Origin: Ichthyophis bannanicus
Lineage: Eukaryota > Chordata > Amphibia > Gymnophiona > Ichthyophiidae
Reading direction: 5' to 3'
Assembly: GCA_033557465.1 (NCBI GenBank)
Contig: CM066031.1
Coordinates: 171,151,043-171,215,042 of the forward strand
DNA: 64,000 nucleotides
Shown here: piece after piece, positions 41,011 through 52,027 of the stretch
How the letters are laid out: every line of letters starts with the position of its first letter
Numbering within the stretch: the first letter of the stretch is position 1
Program-made: the position numbers and the translations under genes
The notes under the pieces: model-generated
Database searches by the model: none
What the model saw: the letters and a program-made list of their open reading frames with translations, nothing else
What the model was told of the DNA's origin: nothing

Positions 41011-41634
41011 ATATTACAATAAAACAAACCTAATTACATGGCATTTGATTAATGAAAAGTCACTTACACAGCCCCCCCATCAAACCATTATTAGTATCTG
41101 CACATCAGATTTATTTTGCTATGACCAGATTATTGAGGAGGGAAGATATAAAGTGAGAAACTAATCCTGGTAGCCATGAATTCAAATGCTGGATTGGATT
41201 GTTAGAGCTGGAAAAGTCAGGAACTCGGCAGCGGTGAAGCTATCAGGCTACTAAACAAAATTAAATTGAGATGTTCCCTGAAAATTTGAAATTTCCTTGA
41301 ATCTGAACTGACAAAATATTTTACATTTCAGTCTGGCAGCATAAAGAACGCAAAATTGCAAATCTCAAAGACAATGCATATTCCAGTTCCTCCCTCCCAA
41401 CCAACACCCTATAGTTGACCTCACCAAGAACCCAGAGTACAGGATCTATAGAGCAAATCTACTATTACATAACAGCACTAACTTCCAAAACTCACACATC
41501 ATGGAGTGTACCCAGAAAAGGGCAACACCATAAATATTGCAGTGGGCCCTAGAACATCCATACACCTGTTTGAAAAGCTGAACAAGCCAAATTACTATAG
41601 TACAGTATAGATCCCTATGTACAAACTCCATTTT

Positions 41635-41940
41635 AACAGAATGCCTGGCCTCAGTCACACACACTCAGAGCCCAGATTCTTACCAAGTACAGAATAAGTG
41701 ACTACAACCTAAAATGAAAATATGTAGACAAAAATTAAACTGAAACCCCAAGAAGCCAGACTCCACATGCAGTGCAACGTCAGATAGAGATGCAGTTCCC
41801 ATACTGTGTAAAATATAAAGATTAGACTTTGCACTATCACTAAAATGAAAATAAAATTATTTTTTCTTCCTTTCTTGTCTGACCATTTTATTCTCTGACC
41901 ATGCTGGTACCGATCTGAGCTTCTGCTTTCCTGTCTTCTC
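41635..41940 (+). repeat. About 310-bp direct repeat, copy 2
   Basis: Second copy of the repeat at 40525, about 1.11 kb downstream and in the same orientation. The intervening DNA has no recognised pol gene, so LTRs of a lost element or a simple dispersed repeat are both possible. Confidence 0.78.
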
Positions 41941-42289
41941 TTGGCTCTCTTTCTATGGTCTATAGTCCATCTGCCATTTCTTATCTCTTCTTTTGGTTTT
42001 TTTCACTTCCTTCCATCAGCCCATTTCCAGTTCCAGTAACCCTTCCCAGTATCAGCACCTTTCCATTCCTCCCTCCCAGTACCTTTCAATGTCAACTTGC
42101 ATTCCCATGACTGCCACTGGTGTCCATTCCCTTCCAGTCCCTCTCCTTCCCCACTGTCCAGCCCCTTCTAGTCCAAATACCATGGCAGCCCCTCTCAGAT
42201 CCACTCCCTTCCAGTCCCATTCTTCCATCCCCCTGCATCAGCCCATTTGTAGCCCTAGCCCTCCGTTTTCTTCCAGGGCCAGCAGCTCT

Positions 42290-42660
42290 ATCCTCCCCTC
42301 CCCCCAATCAGCCCATTTCCAATTGAAGCCCCCCCCCAGTCAGCTCACTTCCAGTGCTAGCCCCCCATCAATCCATTACCACTCCTAGCCTCCCCTAATC
42401 AGCTCATTACCAGTCCTAGCCCCCCCTCAATCTGCTCATTTCCAGTGCTAGTCCCCCCCCATCAGCCCATTAAAATCCTAACCCGCACCATCTCTCCCCT
42501 TTGTCCAGCATTTGTCCTCTGTTTCTCCCCTTTTATCCAGTATGTCCCCCTTGTCTCCCCCCTTTGTTCAGCACTTGCCCCCCTGTTTCTCCCCTTTGTC
42601 CAGTATTTGTCCCCTGTCTTTCCCCTTTGTCTCTCCTTGTCCTCCTGTCCCCACTTCCTC
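42290..42660. repeat. Two adjacent C-rich minisatellites
   Basis: At about 42290-42480 a unit of roughly 35-45 bp built on CAGCCCATTTCCAGT and CTAGCCCCCC recurs about five times. At about 42490-42660 a different unit of roughly 30 bp built on CTCCCCTTTGTCCAG recurs about five times. Both are imperfect. The proline-rich open frames across them are by-products. Confidence 0.75.
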
Positions 42661-42683
42661 CACCTGCACTTCTCATCTGGCGG

Positions 42684-43205
42684 TGGCGGACCTCTGGCTG
42701 TTTTTATTTTAGATTTTGCCGCCTCTGGCCAGCCTCTGACTTCCCACCACTTTTTTTCCTTAAGAATGCTTGCAGCAAGAAAAGAAAAGTGGCAGGAAGG
42801 CAGCGGCAGGCCAGAGGCAGCAAAATCTAAAATAAAAACAGCCGGAGTGCTGCCGCCTCCGCATGAATCAGCCTGATCGCTTGTAGGGTTCCTACAAGTG
42901 ATCAGGCTGATTTGTCCAATGCATAAAGCACTCCGGCTCTGTGTTAATTTTAGATTTTGCAGCCTTTGGCCTGCCTCTACCTTTCCACATGGGAAATCAG
43001 AGGCAGGCCAGAGACTGCAAAATCTAAAATTAAAACAGAGCCGGAGTGCCGCCCCCATTGGCATGCCGCCTGAGGCTGTGGCCACCTGCATCTCTCCCAG
43101 CTGCCACCGATTCCATCTTGGGAGGGGGAAGTGGGCGGCAGCAGCAGCAGCATTTCCAAAATGGAAATGCTGCCTGCCTCCCCCCAAATGGAAATGGTGG
43201 CAGCT
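42684..43205. repeat. Cluster of four consecutive hairpins
   Basis: Hairpin 1 (about 42684-42860) pairs GGCTGTTTTTATTTTAGATT with its complement. Hairpin 2 (42866-42912) has 22-bp arms around a 3-bp loop. Hairpin 3 (about 42916-43075) pairs CTCCGGCTCTG and AATTTTAGATTTTGCAG with complements. Hairpin 4 (about 43095-43205) pairs CAGCTGCCACC and CAGCATTTCCA with complements. Hairpins 1 and 3 are related in sequence. There is no coding capacity. Confidence 0.82.
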
Positions 43206-43539
43206 AAGGGGGCAGAGCATAAGTGAAGGGGTGGGAATAGGGAGGAGAAGAGGATGAGAGGGGTGGAGAAAAAGAAAAGGGCAGGACTATGAGAAAAGAA
43301 AGGGGTGGGACATTAGGAAGTGCACAGTTAGGAGTTAAGAAAGGAGTGGGGCACAAGGGAAGGGAAGGGGCCGTGTTAGGACAGGAAGGGCCAGAGCTAG
43401 AGGAGGAAATGAGAAATGGTGGCGAATGCAGGAAGGGAGGGAGAGAATGAAAAGCCAGTGACAAGGAAAGAGGGAGCATTCGAGTGGGAGGTGCAGGGTG
43501 ACAGGAGAATGCAAAGGAGAGAAGTCTGCATTGCCACAG

Positions 43540-43790
43540 CCGTTAACACACACAGCCCCCTGACACACATGCGCGCACACATAGCCCTGCAAAACTTGCA
43601 AGCACAAACGTGTATATGTAGACACAAAAAGTCCATGATTGATACACACATACAAATGCACAGACATAGAGCCCTGATATATGCACACACACAACACATA
43701 GAGGCCCCGACACACCCTGCAGACACACATACACACACCCAGCTCTCAGCACACAGTGGCAATTCATACTCATACACACTCGCATGCACC
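43540..43790. repeat. CA-rich imperfect minisatellite
   Basis: Runs of ACACAC alternate with short AGCCCTG-like blocks (near 43581, 43668). The frames on both strands (Cys/Val-rich or His/Thr-rich) are translations of the repeat. Confidence 0.7.
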
Positions 43791-44410
43791 CTCTGACCAC
43801 TCCCATCCTCACATGTATACAGGTAAACAGCTAAACCCTCTTCACCTCATACCACTGATTGACAGGTCCGCACACACCTCACATACACCATCAGTTACTA
43901 CACCCAGACCCTCACCTACACATCCCCTGCTACCCTTCTGAGTTGCCCTTTACCGTGGCTGTTTCAGCCAAGTCCCCCACATAGCCATGCCTGAGTCTGC
44001 AAAGGGGAAATGCACCATTATATCACACTTTAAGCGTGCCATTTCCAATTTGTTTTGCTGTTACTCTGTAATGATCTCCTTTAGTTTTACTTTTTCCTAC
44101 CTTAACTACTAAATGTGGTCCTTGGCAACACACGTAGAGATGTTTGTATGGGACTGTGAGATTATATAGGGTGTGTGTTAGTAACTGGATGCCTTGTGAG
44201 GGCTGGGAAGGGAGTATGAGTAGTGGGTGGGGTTAGGGTCGCCAACCAACCGGTTTTAGGCCGGCCTGGCCTGTTTTTACAGGCTGGCGACCGGTGGCCG
44301 GAAGAATGATAAAACCAGCAAATGAAGGGCCAGTTTTCTGCAGACTGCCGAGCCTCTTATCTGGTGTCTACCTGAAAAGATCCCATTTCCCACAATGGCA
44401 GCTGGGAGAG

Positions 44411-44580
44411 CTGGTTACTGCACTGTCTGCCAAAAAAAAAAAGTTACTAAATTTGCTGCACAGACAGCTGAATAAATTAAAGTAACAGTAATAGCCCCTT
44501 TAATTTATTCAGTTGTCTGTGCAGCAAACTTAGTAACTTTTTGTCTTTTTATTTTTTTGGCAGGCTGTGCATTCACCAGC
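44411..44580. mobile_element. Foldback element (hairpin MITE)
   Basis: Arms of about 72 and 85 bp, containing TGCTGCACAGACAGCTGAAT on the left and the complementary TTCAGTTGTCTGTGCAGCAA on the right, surround a 13-bp centre. The outer CTGGTTACTGCAC pairs with GTGCATTCACCAG. An A11 run is matched by a T-rich run with an insertion. No protein. Confidence 0.82.
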
Positions 44581-45139
44581 TGCCTCAGCCCTTCTGTGAA
44601 TGGAGAGCAGGGGTGAGGTTGAAGTGTGTGTGTGTGGGGGGGGGGGGGTAAGCAGGAATGGTGTTGCAGTGGGGAGGGAAGGGATGAATGCATGGGAAGT
44701 AAAGGGCACAATGTGTAGGTACAAAAAATGCACCCCTGTCCCGCCACACATGCAGGCACCTGCACCACCACCACATATACACATACAGGCACACACATGT
44801 AGCTTAAAGGGTCAGTGGGGATGGTGGGAGAGGGAGGAGGAAGAGTGGGGTCACTGCCTTTTGTTGGTACTGTTCAGTGGCCCATTAAGAGCTTGATTTA
44901 TTAAGCTTTTTACCATGGAAAATGGGAAAACAGTAAATCAGGCCCTAAAACCTAAAAAAAAAATAACTGATACACCTTTTTGAGGGGGAAGCATGGGGGG
45001 GGGGGGCAGTTTCGGTGGATACAGAATATGTTTGGCTTTAATGCCATATGGGAGCGCATATGTTGAAAGGGGGACTGTGGCTGAATAGGTGCTGAAGAGT
45101 CCAACCTCTCGTACCTCCTCCCCCCTTGATATAGCCTGC

Positions 45140-45660
45140 AGACGCTAAAGCCTGCACCGTTGCTCTCTCTGCACTTAGAGTTATAGGAGCTGAGAGGTAG
45201 GTAGGAGCCTTCATTGTGAATGGCCTTATAGGTCAATGAGAATTTTGTAGGGAATACGAAAGAGGACAGGGAATCAATGGTGATGGATAAGGGGTGAAAG
45301 ACATCATGCTTTGCAAGGTAGAAGGTCAGCACAAAAGAGGAAGGCCAGCAGTGAGATGGATCGATACAATAACAGCAGCTATGGGTGCCACTCTGTCAAC
45401 AGTGAGCCACCTGACTGAACACAGTTTAGGACAACTATCCAGAGGGTCGCCATGAGTCAACACAGACTCAAAGGCACTTAACAACAACAATATTTCTTAG
45501 TTCACAAGAGGACCTCTATCGCTGTATTTTGGATTGATTTGAAGCCTCTTCAATTGATAGGCAGGAAGACTGGCATAGGTAACATTGCAATAGTCGAGAT
45601 AGGCTATAATAGATGGATACCTGGGCAACAAGGTCCAGAAGGGAGCATAGTGCTCATTTG
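45140..45660 (-). mobile_element. L2-like LINE fragment, split
   Basis: Minus-strand coding remnants: an LDYCNVTYASLPAYQLKRLQ block at about 45495-45660 and a LTYKAIHNEG block at about 45180-45300, both from the C-terminal half of L2-like ORF2. An RTE 3' end in the opposite orientation lies between them, so it inserted into this older copy. Confidence 0.72.
45300..45492 (+). mobile_element. RTE/BovB-like LINE 3' end fragment
   Basis: It matches the last 190 bp of the 53641-56343 RTE: AAGGTAGAAGGTCAGCACAA, RWIDTITAAMG-type coding, TCGCCATGAGTCAACAC and the tail CACTTAACAACAACAA. Confidence 0.85.
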
Positions 45661-45826
45661 CCAAGGGCTGGTGACTACATAACTGTATATTTTTAAAAAA
45701 ATGATACAGACAGTATTGGGCTATTTAAATTGCTAAATGACTATATATTTTCCGCATAATTATGGGTTGGGCAGTGTGTTAGGCTCGCTGGGGATCAAAT
45801 AGAGGACCTCTACTACTACTAAAGAG

Positions 45827-46600
45827 GTGACCCTACTGAGGGAGGAACTGACTGCAATGAAGCGCACCTCTTCTAGGATACAAACTGAACAATGTCCACC
45901 ACCACTCCCACAAAGAATCAAACACCCCAGGGACAAATGGATCACAGTGGGTTCTGATAGATTGCGACCTGTGACACAGAGGCATTCTATGCATCAGGAG
46001 ATATCCCTTCATAATGCCTTCTCTGCCTTGGCGAATGAGGATGCCCAGTCCAAAGAAACTGAAGGGCCCTTAAATGAGACAGACATTGCCCAATCTCCTG
46101 CTAAAGGACCAAATATGAAGAAAACCTCACCAAACAGAAAACTACTACTACTTGGTGATTTCATCAACAGTGGCATCAACTTGGGAACATAGTTCAAAGG
46201 AGAGAAGATAGTCAAGTGCCTCCCAGGCTCTTCAGCCAGCAGGTATACAAACCACATTGTTGAAGTACTTAGCGCAGAAAGTGAACACTCCAAACTTGAT
46301 GTTATCCACTAGGGCACAAATGACCTGGCTAGAAACAGTGTCTCCTTACAGTCCAAAAGGACTTCCAATCTCTGGGAGAGAAACTCAAGCCCATTGTTAA
46401 CACTGTTGCATTCTCAGAGGTTCTACCTGTTGGTAAGGGGGCAAAAAGGCTGCATCACATTAACAGCTTTAATACATGGCTCCAGACCTGATGCAAACAA
46501 GAAGGATTCAGATTTATTGGTGACTGGGGTAACAGATGGAACAAGAGACTATACTGTACTGATGGACTACATCTCTCTATTGCAGGGAAAAGAATCCTAA
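45827..46600 (+). pseudogene. CR1 ORF1 esterase-type, inactivated
   Basis: The open part to 46192 ends in LLLLGDFINSGINLGT, where the esterase motif normally reads GDS; here Ser is replaced by Phe. Beyond a stop the next motifs follow in frame pieces: CLPGSSASRYTN and GTNDLARNSVS (GTND kept but preceded by a stop). A later part to about 46600 is recognisable only weakly. The catalytic serine loss and stops make it dead. Confidence 0.78.
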
Positions 46601-46757
46601 GTGAAAAATTCAAGCAATATGTGGATATGCATTTAAACTAGAAAAAGGGGGTGATGGTTGTGGAAGGTCAAGCTCTGGACGCCACCCCCTGCAAAAGCAG
46701 AATAACATCAGAAACAGCCACACATTTAAACCACAAATCAAAAACAAGTGGGAAGAA

Positions 46758-49520
46758 GTGGGCAGAAAAAAATCAATGCAAAATACACGCAAGCCAGGTA
46801 AATGCTGGAAAGCAATGAGCACAAATGCTCGAAGCTTAGCCAACAAAGTTCTGGACCTGGAAGCCCTAATGGTGCAAATGGATTTGGACATTGTGGCCAT
46901 TACAGAAACATGGCTAAATGAATCGCATGATTGGGATACAGCCATAGCTGGCTATAATCTATTCAGAAGAGACAGAGAAAATGGAAGAGGAGGAGGAGTA
47001 GCCTTGTATGTCAAAAGCAATATTAAAGCTACTGAAATGCAGGGAACATGGGGAAAAGAAGAAGCGCTCTGGATTGTGTTGGAAAGAGGAGATGGCACTG
47101 TCATCCATACTGCTGTAGTCTACAGACCTCCAATACAAATTGAAGAGATAGATAACGAACTGATTATAGATATTGCCAAGATAGCCACAAAGGGGGAAGC
47201 GATAGTATTGGGTGACTTTAATCTACCGGATGTGGATTGGATTACTCCTTCTGCAAATCTGGAAAGACGCAAAACAATTGTGGATGCTCTCCAAGATGCG
47301 TTACTTAGACAAATGGTGATGGAACCAACCAGAGAACACTCAATGCTGGATTTAGTGATAGCATGTCGAATGTCTGCATGAGTGCCCCTGTGAGCAGCAG
47401 CAATCACACAATGCGGTTTGAGATAAAAGCCATGGTACAGGCCAATCATAGCAAGTTCAAAGTCCTAAACTTCAAAAGCACAGACGTCAATAAAATGGCC
47501 GAGTACCTAAAGGAGGAGCTTACAGGGTGGAAGGAGATAAGGGAAGTGGAATTGCAATGGGCTAAACTAAAGGTGGCAATAAAAGGAGCAACAGATAAAT
47601 ATGTAAGAAAAGTAAACAAAAACAAGAGGAGAAGAAAACCTGTTTGGTTTTCCAAAGAAGTGGCTGCTCAAAGGCAAAAAAACATAGCTTTCGCAAAATT
47701 CAAAAGCTCACAAACAGAGGAACACAGAAGTGAATACAGGATCAAACTCAAACAGACAAAAAGAGAAATAAGGATAGCAAAATCAAAGGCAGAGGAAAAG
47801 ATGGCTAAAGATGTTAAGTATGGCGACAAAACTTTCTTCAGGTATATTCGGGAAAGGAAGATCAGAGGTGGAATTGCAGGACTCAGAAGTGCTGCGAATG
47901 GACTCGTGGAAAGTGACATAAAAAATGCAAAATTGCTAAACGAATACTTCTGCTCTGTTTTTACTAAAGAAAGTCCTGGAGAAGGACCTCCTGTGACTCC
48001 CAAATATAAAAATGGGAATGAAGTAGATACCACACCATTCACAGAAGATGAAGTGTTAGAACAACTTGCAAAACTGAAAGTGGACAAGGCCATGGGACCG
48101 GATGGGATACATCTCGGGATACTGAAAGAGCTCAGAGGTTCTAGCGGGGCCGTTAAAGGATGTTTTCAACAGATCCTTGGAAACAGGAGAGGTTGCTTAG
48201 GACTGGAGAATGACTGATGTCGTACCTCTACACAAAAATGGTGACAGGGAAGAAGTGTCAAACTACAGGCCTGTGAGCCTTACCTCGGTGACGGGAAAAG
48301 TAATGGAGGCGCTCCTGAAAGAGTGAATAGTGAGCTCTCTCAAAACCAACAGGTTGCAAGATCCGAGGCAACATGGTTTTACCGAAGGTCAATCTTGCCA
48401 AACAAATCTGATTGAGTTCTTTAACTGGGTGACCAGGGAACTAGATCAGGGGCATGCGATGGATATCATCTACCTGGATTTCAGCAAAGCCTTTGATACT
48501 GTTCCTCATAGGAGGCTTATCAATAAACTCAGTAGCTTGAGGACGGATCACAAGATGGTAAATTGGATCAGAAATTTGTTGACTGACAGACGACAGAAGG
48601 TAATGGTAAATGGAGCTGACTCTGATGAAGGGGAAGGTGATTAGCAGGGTGCCCCAGGGGTCGGTCCTGGGCCCGGCACTGTTCAATGTATTTGTGAGTG
48701 ATATTGCTGAAGGACTGAATGGAAAAGTCTGTCTTTTTCCAGATGACACAAAAATTTGCAACAGAGTGGACGCCCCCGAGGGAGTGGTTAACATGAGGAA
48801 AGATCTACAAAAGCTGGAAGAATGCTTGGCAATTAAGATTTAATGCAAAGAAGTGCAGAGTCATGCACTTGGGTAGCAGAAATCCAAGGGAATGTATGCG
48901 ATAGGAGGCGAGAGGTTGGTGTGCACGGATCAGGAGAAAGACCTTGGTGTGATTATTTCTGAAGATCTCAAGGTGGCAAAACAGTGTGACAAGGCAGTGG
49001 CAAAAGCCAGGAGGATGTTGGGCTGCATACAAAGAGGAATTACCAGCAGAAAGGAAGAGGTACTTATGCCACTGTACAAGTCACTGGTGAGGCCTCACTT
49101 GGAATACTGTGTTCAGTTTTGGAGACCATATCTTACAAAGGATGTAAAAAGACTGGAAACTGTTCAGAGGAAGGCGACCAAAATGATTTGGAGCCTGCGT
49201 CAGAAGCCTTATGAGAAGAGACTTGAAGACCTAAACATGTACACTCTGGAGGAGAGGAGGGATAGGGGAGATATGGTTCAGACCTTTAAATACTTAAAGA
49301 GAAATAATGAACAAACAAACCTCTTCCAAAGACGGAGAAGCTGAAAAACTAGAGGGCATAACAAGAAGCTACAAGGTGGTAAATTGAAAGGCAATGTCAG
49401 GAAATACTTTTTCACTGAAAGGGTGGTGGATGCTTGGAACGCCCTCCCGATGGAAGTGTGGGGGCAAACAGTGACAGAATTCAAAATGGCATGGGACAGA
49501 CACAGTGGATCCCTTTACAG
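46758..49520 (+). pseudogene. CR1 ORF2 endonuclease / reverse transcriptase
   Basis: The endonuclease is open for 207 codons: MSTNARSLANKVLDLEAL, IVAITETWLNES, GRGGGVALYVKS and IVLGDFNLPDVDW. After a frameshift near 47370 comes the linker and KVDKAMGPDGIHLGILKELR. RT blocks follow in three registers: HGFTEGQSCQTNLIEFFNWV, IIYLDFSKAFDTVPHRRLIN (motif A), RVPQGSVLGPALFNVFVSDI and CLFPDDTKICNRV, where motif C reads PDD instead of ADD. The C-terminus reads VRPHLEYCVQFWRPYLTKDV. Breaks lie near 47370, 48120-48330, 48640 and 48840. Confidence 0.9.
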
Positions 49521-49735
49521 CAACAGGATAAAATCCAAATAAACTAAACCATCTAATTTCTCAACAAATAGGGGTGTCCTACATGGAGTGGTGGGTTCAC
49601 CCTTAAAGACATGGGGAGGGGTGGCCTGCACGGAGTAGCAGGTGCACCTACTCTTGCCATCACAATGGGCAGACTGGATGGACCATACTGGTCTTTATCT
49701 GCTGTCATTTACTATGTTACTATGTTACTACTAAT

Positions 49736-50345
49736 CATTTGTACTAGCACTACTAGGAAACACAAGAGACAGTCCCTTCTCCATAGAACTTCCAATCTGC
49801 TAAGACAAAACAGGAGACTAGGGTAATTCTTTACGGGAAATGATTAAAATGCACATGGGTAAAGAAAAGAGATTATGATTAGGCAAAAGGCAATAACATG
49901 CATTTTAATAAATAATAAGTGATGGTGTTGAGATTAAGTTGGATAACTTCAGAGGTATGAGGGATGTTTTATCACACAATAGTCTGTTGCAGTACACGTA
50001 AAATTGCTATTCCATTATAATAAATTAAATATTTTAATTTATTCAATTTAAATAGACGCCTTAATCAAACATCACTAGGCATGGTACAATAAAGTAATAA
50101 AACCAACATATGCCAGAACCCTAACAAACTTAATTAAAACTCTCACCCACACAGTTCAAAATAGTTAAAGTGTGGCTTTTTTCCAGCATAAGCAGGGTAT
50201 CATGCTGTCTTTGACAAGAACAATTTGAGTTTTTGCAAGTTGGTATCTCTAGCCACATGGAGAAAAAGTAGGAAATTCCACAGAGAAGGACCCAGGAATG
50301 CAAAGGCGCATGAGAAGGAATAGTCGGCAATGCTTCCATGTTTAC
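49736..50345 (-). mobile_element. L2-like LINE 3' end, old
   Basis: The left end has the L2-like 3' UTR phrase around GACAGTCCCTTCTCC and CTTCCAATCTGC. On the minus strand near 50200-50330 a frame reads AFAFLGPSLWNFLLFLHVAR, the conserved C-terminal block. The rest is AT-rich. The element is diverged and 5'-truncated. Confidence 0.68.
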
Positions 50346-50379
50346 ATTAATTAATAATATTTTGTCACTTCCAGGTCAC

Positions 50380-50950
50380 CTAATGGGGGGTGGGCACATT
50401 GAGCGGTAGTGGCTAGGCAAAATAGAACATTGCCGCTTTAACTGGGACCAGATATTCTGTGGCGGAACATATCCACATTCCACTGTTGAATATCCAGGTT
50501 GTCTAGCCACAGGAAATGCTATCCGGTTAGTTTAACTGAATAGCACTAAGCGGTTCAAGTTAGGATAACCATTCACCAATCCAGTTAGTGGTTGAATGTA
50601 GCCACTAACTGGATAGTGGCTGTTGCCACCCCTGCTGTACCCACGGACCACCCCAGTTTTAACCAGGTGCACTTTGGGCGATCTGTGGGCATATTCAGCA
50701 GCACTAACTGATTAGTGCTGCTCGGGGCTTTTTATTTCATGGGGTACTGAGTACTGCCACCTTTCTCATTGCCCACTAAAACTGACCCATGGTCCTCGTA
50801 TATTAATGAAAGAGCCCTGCCTTTGAGTAGCGGTAGCTTTTTGTGCTAGGAAAAATGCACTGGTGCTGCTGGATATTGTATTGATCGCATTTTTAGTCAC
50901 CTAGAAAGTCTAACCGGCTAAAACGTTTTCAATGTCCGCCAATATCTAAT
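50380..50950. repeat. Decayed repeat with CTAACTGGATA and TATCCAGGTT motifs
   Basis: Short related motifs (CACTAACTGGATAGTGGCTG, GTTAGTTTAACTGAATAGCA, CACTAACTGATTAGTGCTGC) recur in both orientations. GAATATCCAGGTT is shared with 58863-59080. The arrangement suggests a degraded DNA transposon or MITE; ends are not defined. Confidence 0.4.
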
Positions 50951-51598
50951 TGATGTATTAACATTTTGGATATTTATAGACAAAAGTTCTATCATCTGTT
51001 ATTCTCTCTCCAATGTAGACCTCTCTCCTGGGCAGCTGCTGGATAAAATGGCTTCCTAGGCAAAGGATGCTTCCAGCAGCTTTTTGGATCTGCAGACTCA
51101 GTTGACTGAAAAGGAGAATATGGAATCCCTTCTGGCTTGGCGCCAAGGGCGATGGCCCTGCTCTTAGACTTTGATTATGTACTAAATGTTCCATTCCCAA
51201 AAATTTAGCAAATCTTCACTTTGCTTTGTCCAGCTCTCTTATGTTGCTCTTTAGTTAAAAGACCAAACCAGCAGTCCTGAGACCTTATAAAGTTCTGGAA
51301 TTGCAGCTTGATCTTGTCCATTGCTCATTTTTGTAGCCTATATTTTGAAGAGAAGGATTATGAGATCAGTGTGTATCTGTTCCTATTTAATAATTTTTGT
51401 GTACATCTTATTCACACCAAAGTTTCAGATTATGCCAAGGGGTCCAAGGAGATTCTGGGCGGTACGCTCCCTTAGTTCTGCTCAGAACATGTCATGAAAT
51501 GCAGTTGAAATGCTGTTATGTATCATTTTTATAGTGCTACTGGATATCTTAACAGGCTGTGAAGAGCGTGATGACACATTTTTGCATTTCATTTCCAG
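50951..51598. other. Unassigned DNA upstream of the KRAB-like exon
   Basis: No repeat or domain is recognised. It would be intron if the exon at 51599 is used. The last 20 bp form a good acceptor context (TTTCATTTCCAG). Confidence 0.5.
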
Positions 51599-51725
51599 GT
51601 GGTGCTGTCATTTGATGACGCTGCGGGTTATTTCTCGGAGGAAGAAAGGAAAGTGTTAGACGACGGCCAAAAATCAACATATAAGGAAATGAAGGAGGAC
51701 AATTATGAAGCTTCAGTCTTGCTGG
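51599..51725 (+). CDS. KRAB-A-like exon of a zinc-finger-type host gene
   Basis: The exon is exactly 127 bp, the usual length of KRAB-A exons. It is preceded by TTTCATTTCCAG and followed by GTAAAG, and is open in the expected phase. It reads SFDDAAGYFSEEER, then VLDDGQKSTYKEMKEDNYEA and SVLLG, aligning with the KRAB A-box (DDVAVYFSEEEW ... GQK.LY.DVM.ENYE). Differences at usually conserved sites are DV to DA, EEW to EER and the MLE/MKE region. No B-box exon, start exon or C2H2 finger array was found in the window. A diverged functional exon or an old pseudo-exon are both possible. Confidence 0.78.
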
Positions 51726-52027
51726 GTAAAGATCTCTCTTCTCTCTAAAAGTGCTTTGCTTGACCTAAAGGTTTACGTGTAACTGCTGATGTAGCAGGTC
51801 CTCGTGCTCGTTTTCCATGTTTCATAAGGATCCTGTGTTTCTCAGCCTAAATTATAGGGAGTTCTGTAACCCATTTAGAAACTGTTCACTCTACCTCTGA
51901 GCTGACATATTTGGTACAAAATGGTCTAGGTACCACTATGTCAAAACCCTCAAATTACAACTACTACTCTCCCAGTGCTGAATTGTAAATGGAAGTCCTA
52001 TAATTCAGTTAAAGGACAACCTTTCAG
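51726..52027. other. Unassigned DNA downstream of the KRAB-like exon
   Basis: Presumed intron if the exon is real. No repeat or coding motif was seen. Confidence 0.5.

Larger units (their letters stand above)
45790..49735 (+). mobile_element. CR1 LINE, near full length, frameshifted
   Basis: ORF1, ORF2 endonuclease, RT, C-terminal region and 3' UTR are all present in order, ending in a GTTACTATGTTACTA repeat. The C-terminus and 3' UTR match the truncated copy at 26770-27452. Several frameshifts and stops interrupt both ORFs. It belongs to a different CR1 subfamily from the 21-25 kb copy, judged from protein differences. Confidence 0.92.

Noticed and set aside
42462..43220. 252-codon minus-strand frame
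   Set aside because: It runs through hairpins and minisatellites, so its length reflects repeated low-stop sequence.
43540..43790. CRISPR-like array
   Set aside because: Repeats are irregular CA-rich blocks without constant repeat length or spacers, and the genome is eukaryotic.
43335..43812. Cys/Val-rich minus-strand frames resembling a secreted protein
   Set aside because: They are translations of the CA-rich repeat in three registers.
51030..51180. Possible second exon upstream of the KRAB-like exon
   Set aside because: Short frame with an internal stop (ATGGCTTCCTAG) and no recognised domain.
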